Shown: piece by piece, positions 7,900 through 16,120 of the stretch | Position numbering within the stretch: the first letter of the stretch is position 1 | Layout of the letters: every line of letters begins with the position of its first letter | NCBI GenBank assembly: GCA_965262305.1 | Contig: CBDHEY010000001.1 | Span: 163,785-227,784 of the forward strand | Direction: 5' to 3' | DNA length: 64,000 nucleotides | Source of the DNA: CBDHEY01 sp965262305 | GTDB lineage: Bacteria; Pseudomonadota; Gammaproteobacteria; Pseudomonadales; Cellvibrionaceae | Made by a program: the position numbers and the translations under genes | Notes under the pieces: model-generated | Databases searched by the model: none | Told to the model about the DNA's origin: nothing | What the model saw: only the letters and a program-made list of their open reading frames with translations

Positions 7900-9609
7900 A
7901 TGCTGATTTCTGGCTATAAAACTACAGGGATCTTAGGAGAAGGCGGGATGGCGACTGTCTTCAAGGGAGTCCAATTATCCCTAAATCGTGAGGTCGCGAT
8001 TAAAGTTCTGAAACTGAGCCTTAAAAATCAGGATGAAATACGTAGCCGATTTCAGCAAGAATCTTTCATCATAGCCCGATTAAACCACCCCAATATTATT
8101 CAAGTTATTGATCAGGGTATCACAGATGAAGGATGCCCTTATTTCATCATGCCATTTATAAAAAGTGTGAACTTAAAGTCGGCTTTTGAAACCGGAAAAA
8201 TCACAAATAACCGCGCACTTGATATCTTTGCACAAGTAGCAAAAGCACTTTCTTATGCTCATAAAAATAATGTAATCCATTGTGATATAAAACCGGAAAA
8301 CATTCTTGTGGATTTTGAGGGAAATGTTCGAGTACTCGATTTTGGCATCTCCAAACTAGCTAAAAAAATGTCTAAAAATACTCAAGCAGAGCAAGATTAT
8401 ATCGCTGGATCAGCTTCTTATATGTCGCCAGAACAGCAGTTGGGAATTTCAAAAGTATCGATCAAAAGTGATATATATTCTCTAGGGGTTGTTATGTATC
8501 AGTTTTTTACTAATCAACTGCCAAACGGAGGTATCGCTCCCCCCATAAACTTAAATCGAAATACACCAGAACTGATAAGCTCTCTAATCATGAAGTGTTT
8601 AGAACGATCACCCTCTAAACGACCTGAAAACGCAGAACAAATTGTTATTTCCTTGCTTTCTGTTTTAAAAGGCGAGCATATTACTAATGACAAGCGGCGG
8701 CGTGCTCAATCGGATGTTAAAAAGTCTTTTCAACTCTTAGATGTTATCAAAGAAGATCGTTACGGCGCAGTGTATTTATTTGAAGAAAAGACATCTGCAA
8801 CACATTACATTGTAAAGAAGAAGCCACTATCACATAATGAAGTTGCCATCACTAAATACTTATCCGAGCTGAACCACAATAATATCGTGAGACAATATGG
8901 AACTTCGGAAAATGCACGAATATTTATTTCAGTACAGGAATATTGTCGCCGCGGCTCTCTTGCTGAAAGACTTGCACAAAGTTTAGATCTAGAAGAGTTT
9001 TATCGGGTTGCGACAGGCATTGTCGAAGGTTTATGTGCAGCCCATACAAATCATATTGTCCATGGAAACATTCGCCCAAGTAATATTTTGTTCGACGAAA
9101 ATGATACACCTAAAATCGTAGATTTTGGATCGACTGAACACTATGAAAATAGTGATAACAACTGGTATACCAATTTAAACGAGGAATCAGGCAAACTCGC
9201 AGACATTTATGCATTGGGAGTCTTATTTTACGAAATGTTAATGGGCGAAACACCATACAATAAAACAACTTACCTGTTAAAAAAGCATAAATTCTCCCAG
9301 TTCCCCAGAAACTTACAGACTTTAATAAAAAATATGATGCATAAAGATCCTGCTAAACGTATATCCGAAGTTAAATGGGTTAAGAAAGAATTAGAGGAAA
9401 TATACGGGGAAGTGGAAACTGTGGTTAAACCAATTAGTATGCCTATGTTTGTTCAAGAAACGATACAAGAGAGCATCGTTCAAACAAGAAAACCATTTTG
9501 GTGGATTTTTGGATTTGTTTTAGTATTTTTAATTTTGATAAGCATTCAAGGTCATTTTTTGATGACCGGAGACTTGGCAGAATTATTTGATTCCATTTTA
9601 AAAAATTAA
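7900..9609 (+). CDS. Membrane-anchored Ser/Thr protein kinase with a second, pseudokinase domain
   Basis: About 569 residues. Domain 1 (residues 5-260) has every Hanks-kinase element: GEGGMA glycine loop, VAIK lysine (35), HCDIKPEN catalytic loop (Asp 129), DFG (147-149), SPEQ. Domain 2 (about 277-505) keeps the fold (YGAVYLFEE, IVDFG, DIYALGVLFYEML) but reads HGNIRPSN, with the catalytic Asp replaced by Asn, so it is probably a pseudokinase. One membrane helix (about 533-550) ends the protein, placing both kinase domains in the cytoplasm and about 15 residues outside. Start: ATG 7900 puts ISGYKTTGILGEGG at the N-terminus as in relatives; GTG 7825 is the alternative. It lies convergent to dedD, in the place where cvpA-purF often occur. 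Substrates unknown. Confidence 0.9.
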   Translation: MLISGYKTTGILGEGGMATVFKGVQLSLNREVAIKVLKLSLKNQDEIRSRFQQESFIIARLNHPNIIQVIDQGITDEGCPYFIMPFIKSVNLKSAFETGKITNNRALDIFAQVAKALSYAHKNNVIHCDIKPENILVDFEGNVRVLDFGISKLAKKMSKNTQAEQDYIAGSASYMSPEQQLGISKVSIKSDIYSLGVVMYQFFTNQLPNGGIAPPINLNRNTPELISSLIMKCLERSPSKRPENAEQIVISLLSVLKGEHITNDKRRRAQSDVKKSFQLLDVIKEDRYGAVYLFEEKTSATHYIVKKKPLSHNEVAITKYLSELNHNNIVRQYGTSENARIFISVQEYCRRGSLAERLAQSLDLEEFYRVATGIVEGLCAAHTNHIVHGNIRPSNILFDENDTPKIVDFGSTEHYENSDNNWYTNLNEESGKLADIYALGVLFYEMLMGETPYNKTTYLLKKHKFSQFPRNLQTLIKNMMHKDPAKRISEVKWVKKELEEIYGEVETVVKPISMPMFVQETIQESIVQTRKPFWWIFGFVLVFLILISIQGHFLMTGDLAELFDSILKN

Positions 9610-9639
9610 GCTTAACCTAAAGGAACCCCTGTTAACACT

Positions 9640-10158
9640 CTACGGGAAAAATTTTAGAAGAAGTGTACTTAATTTATATCTTGTTTCGATTTCCTTTTGT
9701 TCTGCCAATAGCCGTCTCTTATCAATTTTTGGTCCAACGTAGACACGAACCATTTTACCTTTCTCTGTTTCTACATCTCGAGTAAACGCAAGATAACCGT
9801 CGGTAACCAATCGATCTCTAAATTCTTCAGCGTGCTTTTGATGAAGAAAACTCGCAGCCTGAATAACCCAAGAATTAGGCACACCTTTTTTATTTATTGA
9901 CGGTTTTTCAGGTGTTTGGTCAACAAGAATTTCATCATCTGGTACAAATATCTCAGCGGCTGATTTCGCCTGCTCTGACACGATTATCTTTTTAGGCGGC
10001 TCGATAGAATCAATCTCCATATGGGGTGCGGACGGGATTTTTGTTTTCTTATCAACGGGCGCGATTCGCTCTTTATCAAACATAACCGGAATAAATATCA
10101 CCGCTATAGCAAGAAGTACAATGGCGCCAATTATTCTCTGTTTTAAGCCGTCATCCAT
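9640..10158 (-). CDS. dedD: SPOR-domain cell-division-associated membrane protein (DedD-like)
   Basis: 172 residues. A short cytoplasmic N-terminus (MDDGLKQRIIG) and one membrane helix (AIVLLAIAVIFIPVMF) lead to a proline-rich periplasmic linker and a C-terminal SPOR domain (about 95-170: SWVIQAASFLHQKHAEEFRD, GKMVRVYVGPKIDKRRL). SPOR domains bind denuded septal peptidoglycan. It ends the leftward trp-acc-fol cluster 2 bp after folC, as dedD follows folC in Pseudomonas and E. coli. Confidence 0.93.
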   Translation of the reverse strand: MDDGLKQRIIGAIVLLAIAVIFIPVMFDKERIAPVDKKTKIPSAPHMEIDSIEPPKKIIVSEQAKSAAEIFVPDDEILVDQTPEKPSINKKGVPNSWVIQAASFLHQKHAEEFRDRLVTDGYLAFTRDVETEKGKMVRVYVGPKIDKRRLLAEQKEIETRYKLSTLLLKFFP

Positions 10159-10160
10159 CT

Positions 10161-11480
10161 TTAATTACTCTGTCTAGACATATTTTCAAAGTGGGTAATA
10201 AGTGGGTATAGTTCTCCCATAAGATAAAAAGATCCAAAAGCCAAGATATCTTGCGTATTATTATTATCGATAAATAGCGTATTGAAAACTGCCTTGGAAC
10301 TATTAAAAATATTTATTCGATCCGCTGATACACCCAACTCCAAGAGTACTTTTTTGAGGTTGTCAGGTTGCTCTGCTCGTTCAATATCTTGCAAACTTAC
10401 AAGATGCCAGAAATCCACCAATTCAAGTAACGGAGCAAAAGATTCTCTATGCTGCTTGTTTTTCATCATAACAACAATAGCATTTAAACCGCTAATTTGA
10501 TGATTGTATAAGTTTTTTGCCAATTGTTTTGTGGCTGCAGGATTATGTGCCACATCCAAGACTACCCGTTTGCTATTACACTCTTTTTGGTCAAACCTAC
10601 CGCGTAATACGGAGTTTTTCATATGGAACGCTAAGTACTGCTCTGAATATTGGAAATCCAAGATAGTCAATGCTTGGAAAGCAGCCAAAACGCTAGGTAT
10701 TGGCAATTTAGGCTTCGGTAAATTATGAAAGGAGACTTTTTTAAGCGCGAGCTGATTCGTATCAATATGTGTAAGATAAACATCGCAGTGGTTGCTTTTT
10801 AACAAGTAGCCAAAGTCAGATTTGATCCAGTACCCTTTAACATCATTAGCTTTGAAGCTTTTCTTTAGCGATTCCGGCGGGTCTTCATCAGCACAAATAG
10901 CGGCTATACCATTACGTAAAATACCAGCTTTCTCGGCACCAATCTCTTCTCTGGTCGAACCGAGCCATTCGGTATGATCAATACCAATTGAGGTAATTAT
11001 GGCAATATCAGGATCGATAATATTTACAGCATCAAGTCGACCACCAAGACCTACTTCCATCAACCAATAATCTATCTCTTTTTGCTGAAAGATATAGTAA
11101 GCAGCTAACGTCGAGAACTCAAAATATGTCAGGGTAATTTCGTCTCTAGCCAAATTAATTTTATCAAAAGCTTGGCATAGCTCGAGATCTTCAACAGGGA
11201 ACCCGTTTATTTTGATGCGTTCGTTGTATTCAATAATGTGCGGTGAAGTATAAGCGCCTACCGAACAATTATGATCGCATAGAAACTTTTCCAAAGTCGC
11301 TACACAGGACCCCTTACCATTGGTGCCGGCTACCGTGATTACTTTAGCGCTAGATGAGTCAATACCTAGTCGTTTTGCAACTTCTTGAATACGAGTTAAG
11401 CCCAGGTCGATCTCACTTGGATGAATTGACTCCATCCAAGTTAACCAATCAGAAAGACTTTTATAATTTGCTGTTTCCAA
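10161..11480 (-). CDS. folC: Bifunctional folylpolyglutamate/dihydrofolate synthase
   Basis: 439 residues. ATP-dependent addition of glutamate to dihydropteroate and folates. The Mur-ligase-type P-loop VAGTNGKGSCVATLEKFL (about residues 50-67), the SIGIDHTEWLG motif, the EEIGAEKAGI segment and the C-terminal VLDVAHNPAA are all present. Six bp after accD and 2 bp before dedD, so it is almost certainly co-transcribed with both, as in the known accD-folC-dedD order. Confidence 0.96.
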   Translation of the reverse strand: METANYKSLSDWLTWMESIHPSEIDLGLTRIQEVAKRLGIDSSSAKVITVAGTNGKGSCVATLEKFLCDHNCSVGAYTSPHIIEYNERIKINGFPVEDLELCQAFDKINLARDEITLTYFEFSTLAAYYIFQQKEIDYWLMEVGLGGRLDAVNIIDPDIAIITSIGIDHTEWLGSTREEIGAEKAGILRNGIAAICADEDPPESLKKSFKANDVKGYWIKSDFGYLLKSNHCDVYLTHIDTNQLALKKVSFHNLPKPKLPIPSVLAAFQALTILDFQYSEQYLAFHMKNSVLRGRFDQKECNSKRVVLDVAHNPAATKQLAKNLYNHQISGLNAIVVMMKNKQHRESFAPLLELVDFWHLVSLQDIERAEQPDNLKKVLLELGVSADRINIFNSSKAVFNTLFIDNNNTQDILAFGSFYLMGELYPLITHFENMSRQSN

Positions 11481-11486
11481 CAGTAA

Positions 11487-12344
11487 TTAAGCGATAGGTT
11501 GATGAGTCAATTTTGCGAGAAGTGACGCTATGCGATCTCGAATTTCATGGCGATGTATGATCATGTCAATTGCGCCATGATCTAATAAAAATTCACTCCG
11601 TTGAAAACCTTTTGGTAACTTTTGACGAATCGTCTGTTCGATAATATTTGGACCGGCGAAACCGGCTCGCGCACCAGGTTCTGCAGCATTAATATCACCA
11701 AGCAAAGCTAAACTTGCAGATACCCCACCGTAAACAGGGTCGGTCATAAAAGAGATAAATGGAATGGATTCCATTTTTAATCTTTCGATGACGGCACTGG
11801 TCTTAGCCATTTGCATAAGTGAAATCAATGCTTCCTGCATACGCGCGCCACCGGTAGCAGAAAAACAGATATACGGCGACCGAGTCTCTAATGCGACTTG
11901 AGCAGCACGCGTGAATTTCTCGCCCACGACATATCCCATTGAGCCGCCATGAAAAGCAAATTCAAATGCACTAGTGACCACAGGCATGCCTTTTAAATTA
12001 CCTTTAAAAGCGATTAATGCATCTTTTTCGCCGGTTTTCTTTTGCGCAGTAGTTAGGCGATCTTTATACTTTTTGACGTCTTTAAATTTTAATCGATCAA
12101 TCGGCTCTATATCGGTACCAATTTCCTCGCGCCCTTCTTCGTCGAGAAAAATATCAATTCTGCGACGAGCACCAATTCTCATATGATGACCACACTTTGG
12201 ACAAACATCGAGATTTTTTTCTAATTCCGGACGATATAAAACGGCTTCACATTTTGAACAAGGTTTCCATAAACCTTCAGGCACACGGCTTGATTTCGCT
12301 TCGGAGCGCACCACAGACGGAACGATTTTATCTAACCAACTCAT
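11487..12344 (-). CDS. accD: Acetyl-CoA carboxylase carboxyltransferase beta subunit
   Basis: 285 residues, normal length. With AccA it transfers CO2 from biotin to acetyl-CoA to make malonyl-CoA for fatty acid synthesis. The N-terminal zinc ribbon is intact (CSKC ... CPKCGHHMRIGARRRID, about residues 29-52), followed by the crotonase-type carboxyltransferase core with SATGGARMQEALISLMQMAK and DPVYGGVSASLALLGD. Sits 25 bp after trpA and just before folC. Confidence 0.97.
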   Translation of the reverse strand: MSWLDKIVPSVVRSEAKSSRVPEGLWKPCSKCEAVLYRPELEKNLDVCPKCGHHMRIGARRRIDIFLDEEGREEIGTDIEPIDRLKFKDVKKYKDRLTTAQKKTGEKDALIAFKGNLKGMPVVTSAFEFAFHGGSMGYVVGEKFTRAAQVALETRSPYICFSATGGARMQEALISLMQMAKTSAVIERLKMESIPFISFMTDPVYGGVSASLALLGDINAAEPGARAGFAGPNIIEQTIRQKLPKGFQRSEFLLDHGAIDMIIHRHEIRDRIASLLAKLTHQPIA

Positions 12345-12369
12345 AGTTTTCTCTTATTGAATTCTTTAG

Positions 12370-13176
12370 TTATAGATCCAACGCTGCGCGCATTGGCTTA
12401 ATAATATTTGCGAGCTTCTCACATATTTCTGCGTCGCTGGCTTCTTGGTCTTCACCCATCGCGTTCACCAAAACACTGCCAACAACAACACCATCAGCAA
12501 CTTGACCAATAGATTTAGCTGAATCCGCATCCTTAATTCCGAAGCCTACTAGAATAGGTAAGGAAGAATAACCTCGAATAAGCTCAACCTTTTCAACGAC
12601 AGAATCAATATCGAGATGAGCTGCGCCCGTAACTCCTTTCAAGGAAACATAGTAAAGAAACCCACTACTAATATTCGCAATATCTGCAACACGTGATTCT
12701 GTCGTCGTTGGCGCAATTAACGAAATTGTTTCGACGCCTTGAGATTGCAACAAGGAATTAAAGGACTGGCTTTCTTCTGGCGGTAAATCGACGGTGAGTA
12801 GGCCATCAACGCCTACCGATTGCGCTAAATCTGCAAAAGATTCGTAACCCAAACGTTCTACTGGGTTCGCATATCCCATCAGAACAACGGGTGTTGTTTG
12901 GTCTTGCTTCCTGAATTTAGAAACAAGCTCCATAGTGGACTTTAAGCTTATCGCATTTTCTAAGGCACGTTCATGCCCACGCTGAATAACCGGACCCTCT
13001 GCCATAGGATCCGAAAAAGGAACACCTAACTCAATAATGTCTGCGCCACATTCAACAAGTGTTTGCATCGCTTTCAAGGTGACATCTGGGCGAGGATCGC
13101 CGTTTACAATATAAGTAACCAACGCTTTTTTATTTTCTTGTTTTAATCGTGTTAAACAAGCATTAATTCTGTTCAA
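12370..13176 (-). CDS. trpA: Tryptophan synthase alpha chain
   Basis: 268 residues. Cleaves indole-3-glycerol phosphate to indole and glyceraldehyde 3-phosphate and channels indole to TrpB. The catalytic Glu is in DIIELGVPFSDPMAEGPVIQ and the catalytic Asp in LLTVDLPPEE; the phosphate-binding VGFGIKDADSAK and GVVVGSVLVN are present. Follows trpB by 86 bp. Located between trpB and accD, a position seen in several marine gammaproteobacteria but not in Pseudomonas. Confidence 0.97.
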   Translation of the reverse strand: MNRINACLTRLKQENKKALVTYIVNGDPRPDVTLKAMQTLVECGADIIELGVPFSDPMAEGPVIQRGHERALENAISLKSTMELVSKFRKQDQTTPVVLMGYANPVERLGYESFADLAQSVGVDGLLTVDLPPEESQSFNSLLQSQGVETISLIAPTTTESRVADIANISSGFLYYVSLKGVTGAAHLDIDSVVEKVELIRGYSSLPILVGFGIKDADSAKSIGQVADGVVVGSVLVNAMGEDQEASDAEICEKLANIIKPMRAALDL

Positions 13177-13262
13177 TATATTTACCTTAAATAATTCTCT
13201 TCAACGACACTTTTTTTTGTGAAAAAGATAGTAATTTGTAGCGCGAATAATCGATCGCTTTT

Positions 13263-14474
13263 TTATAGTTCTATCCCGTCAATCTCTGCTACAGTTAAGA
13301 TGTCTTTATCACCCCGCCCCGATAAGTTAACAAGGATAATTTCATCGGGACTCATGGTTTTTGCGAGCTTTTCAGCATAGGCAGTCGCATGACTAGACTC
13401 CAATGCCGGCATTATACCTTCTACTTGAGTAAGACTGCGGAACCCAGCCATAGCTTCATCATCGTTAATGGCGACATATTTTACGCGGCCCATATCTTTT
13501 AACCAAGAATGTTCTGGACCAACACCGGGATAATCCAACCCAGCTGAAACAGAGTGAGTTTCAATAATTTGGCCGTTTTCATCTTCCATGAGGTACGTAC
13601 GATTTCCATGCAAAACGCCAGGAATACCGTCATTCAAAGGTGCCGCATGCTGACCAGTTTCAACACCGTGTCCACCTGCTTCAACACCATACATTTTAAC
13701 AGTTTCATCGGTTAAAAAAGGATGAAACAAACCTATTGCATTTGATCCACCTCCAACACATGCGACTAAAGCATCTGGCAATTTACCCGTCTGATCCAGA
13801 CATTGCTGTTTTGCTTCTCGACCTATAACACATTGGAAGTCTCTTACGAGCTGTGGGTAAGGATGAGGGCCTGCCGCAGTGCCAATAATATAGAAAGTAT
13901 CATCGACGTTGGTAACCCAATCGCGCATCGCCTCATTCATCGCATCTTTAAGCGTCTTAGATCCAGACTCCACCGGCACTACTTTGGCACCCAACAGTTT
14001 CATTCGATACACATTTAACGCTTGACGTTTTACGTCTTCTGCGCCCATGTATACGACGCATTCCAAACCCAGTCGAGCGGCAACCGTAGCAGATGCCACA
14101 CCGTGCTGCCCTGCCCCAGTTTCGGCAATAACACGCTTTTTGCCCGTAAATTTTGCTAAAAGAGCCTGGCCAATCGTATTGTTTACTTTATGTGCACCAG
14201 TATGATTGAGGTCTTCTCGTTTGAGATAAATTTTTGCACCACCACACTTTTCAGTAAGCCGCTCGGCATAGTAAAGAGGAGATGGTCGGCCTACATAATG
14301 GGCTAAATCGCGATCAAATTCCTGTTGAAATTCTGGATCTTTCTTGGCGGCAGTATATATTTCCTGCAACTGGTCGAGTGCGTGGATCAAGGTTTCCGAT
14401 ACAAATCGCCCACCAAAAATACCGAAATGCCCTTTTGCATCCGGCTGTGCTGCATAATCAATCTTTTCTGTCAC
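13263..14474 (-). CDS. trpB: Tryptophan synthase beta chain
   Basis: About 403 residues. PLP enzyme that condenses indole with serine. The PLP lysine is in HTGAHKVNNTIGQALLAKF, the phosphate-cradle glycines in CVGGGSNAIGLFHPF, and the C-terminal LVNLSGRGDKD is intact. A GTG at 14474 is taken as start: it has GGAG 8 bp upstream and gives the usual N-terminus (TEKIDYAAQPDAKGHFGIFG). The ATG at 14504 would add ten atypical residues and overlap trpF. The Shine-Dalgarno overlaps the trpF stop, suggesting translational coupling. Confidence 0.96.
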   Translation of the reverse strand: MTEKIDYAAQPDAKGHFGIFGGRFVSETLIHALDQLQEIYTAAKKDPEFQQEFDRDLAHYVGRPSPLYYAERLTEKCGGAKIYLKREDLNHTGAHKVNNTIGQALLAKFTGKKRVIAETGAGQHGVASATVAARLGLECVVYMGAEDVKRQALNVYRMKLLGAKVVPVESGSKTLKDAMNEAMRDWVTNVDDTFYIIGTAAGPHPYPQLVRDFQCVIGREAKQQCLDQTGKLPDALVACVGGGSNAIGLFHPFLTDETVKMYGVEAGGHGVETGQHAAPLNDGIPGVLHGNRTYLMEDENGQIIETHSVSAGLDYPGVGPEHSWLKDMGRVKYVAINDDEAMAGFRSLTQVEGIMPALESSHATAYAEKLAKTMSPDEIILVNLSGRGDKDILTVAEIDGIEL

Positions 14475-14478
14475 TTCA

Positions 14479-15111
14479 CTACTCCGATTTCGCCTTACTA
14501 ACAAAGGCTTTTACTTTCTGCTTATCTTTTATTCCTGGTGAGACTTCTACACCACTACTCACATCGACACCGTAAGGTTCGGTGGCTCGAATCGCTGCCT
14601 GAACGTTATCTGGCGAAAGACCACCCGCTAAAATAATATGATTTCGAGGATTAACCGGAACCTTCTCCCAATTAAAAGACTCGCCAGTACCGCCTGGTAT
14701 ACCAGGTGTATAACTGTCCAAGAGTATTCCTCGTGCGTCAGGAAACTTCGCTATGTCATCTGCCACGTTTAGGTCATGTTTAACCCTAATCGCTTTGATA
14801 AAAGGCCTTTCGAAACGAGTACAAAACTCGTTACCTTCATCGCCATGAAACTGCAACAAAGATACAGGCACTTCTCTAAGTAGGCGATTAATTTCACCCT
14901 CGTCAGAATTGACCATTAGGGCGACCGCAGTCACAAAGGGCCCGCACGCAGCAATAATTTCCCTAGCTAAGCCAAAGTCACTGACGTATCGAGGGCTTTT
15001 GGGATAAAAAACCAAACCTATGGCATCAACACCGCAGCTGGCAACAAATTCAGCGTCTGAAGGCTTTGTTATACCACATATTTTTACGCGAGTAAGATTG
15101 GGAGTGATCAC
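14479..15111 (-). CDS. trpF: Phosphoribosylanthranilate isomerase
   Basis: 210 residues. Amadori rearrangement of N-(5-phosphoribosyl)anthranilate in tryptophan synthesis. The TIM-barrel signatures are present: RVKICGITKPSDAEF (catalytic Cys), DAIGLVFYPKSPRYVS, LLQFHGDEG, LLDSYTPGIPGGTGESFNW (catalytic Asp) and ILAGGLSPDNV. First gene of the trpF-trpB-trpA group, 72 bp after truA, the same neighbour as in Pseudomonas. Confidence 0.96.
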   Translation of the reverse strand: MITPNLTRVKICGITKPSDAEFVASCGVDAIGLVFYPKSPRYVSDFGLAREIIAACGPFVTAVALMVNSDEGEINRLLREVPVSLLQFHGDEGNEFCTRFERPFIKAIRVKHDLNVADDIAKFPDARGILLDSYTPGIPGGTGESFNWEKVPVNPRNHIILAGGLSPDNVQAAIRATEPYGVDVSSGVEVSPGIKDKQKVKAFVSKAKSE

Positions 15112-15183
15112 GTATTTCTAGATTCTTCTTAAAGTGCCAAACCGCCGGATTCTAACAGAAATGCGAAACATAGTGGCAGTTTA

Positions 15184-16029
15184 TTAACCATTTACAAGAA
15201 AGTTAGGACCATAATCCGTCAACGGTAATTCAAATTCTTTTGGATATTGAACATTCACCAGGTATAACCCCTTCGGGCTTGCCGTAGATGGGCCTTTAGT
15301 CCTATCGCGCAGCTCTAAAAGTTGTTTCGCCCAAGATACAGGCTTTGCTCCTCTCCCTATATCTATCATCAAGCCTGAAATGTTTCTTACCATATGGTGC
15401 AAAAACGCATTTGCTTGAATTTCCATTACAATTAATTCGCCAGATAACGCAAAGTTTATTGAATTCACCTCCCTAACGGGACTAGTAGCCTGGCATTGAG
15501 AAGCTCGAAATGAAGAAAAGTCATGTTCACCAACCAGTGCCTTTGAAGCTTCACACATATCCATCAAATTCAATTCGTAAGATGTCCAGGTAACAAGCTC
15601 CCTTAAAATCCCTGGTTTGTTTGGCTGACTAAGAAAAATATATCTATAAGCACGAGAAGTCGCCGAAAATCGTGCATGAAAGTCCCTAGAAACTGATTTT
15701 ACCCATTTTACGATAATACCTGGAGGCAGATAAGTGTTCGCACCTCGCAACCAAGATAGATCATTTCTTTTAGCAAGTGTATCGAAATGAATGATTTGAT
15801 TGGTTGCATGAACACCCGCATCCGTTCTGCCCGCACAAACCAACGTAATAGGCTCGTCCGCAACGCGGCTTAACGCTATTTCTAAAGCAGCTTGAACAGT
15901 ATCCGCGGCCGTTTTTTGTTTTTGAAAACCATGGAATTCTGTGCCTTGATACTCAATACAGGCTGCGATGCGCTGCATTTCTTCTGGGAAGTCTACCCCA
16001 TCTTTGATTTCGCAATTACGAGTGTACAT
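15184..16029 (-). CDS. truA: tRNA pseudouridine(38-40) synthase
   Basis: 281 residues from the first ATG. Converts uridines 38-40 of the tRNA anticodon arm to pseudouridine. The catalytic Asp is in LVCAGRTDAGVHATNQIIHF; other family marks are FHGFQ, RAYRYIFL, HDFSSFRASQ and FLHHMVRNISGLMIDIGRG. An ATG at 15978 (MQRIAACIEYQGTEFHGFQ) is an alternative start that would give the shorter N-terminus common in the family; ribosome-binding signals do not decide between them. Confidence 0.95.
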   Translation of the reverse strand: MYTRNCEIKDGVDFPEEMQRIAACIEYQGTEFHGFQKQKTAADTVQAALEIALSRVADEPITLVCAGRTDAGVHATNQIIHFDTLAKRNDLSWLRGANTYLPPGIIVKWVKSVSRDFHARFSATSRAYRYIFLSQPNKPGILRELVTWTSYELNLMDMCEASKALVGEHDFSSFRASQCQATSPVREVNSINFALSGELIVMEIQANAFLHHMVRNISGLMIDIGRGAKPVSWAKQLLELRDRTKGPSTASPKGLYLVNVQYPKEFELPLTDYGPNFLVNG

Positions 16030-16120
16030 GTTTCGCCAACTAAAAAAGACGAGATATTAACGATTCAGATATATAAAGAAAAGTAAACTAAATGATTAGA
16101 ATAGGAAACGGGTATTATGG

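Noticed and set aside
14475..14504. ATG at 14504 as the trpB start
   Set aside because: It would add ten basic residues not seen in TrpB and overlap trpF; the GTG at 14474 has a good GGAG 8 bp upstream.
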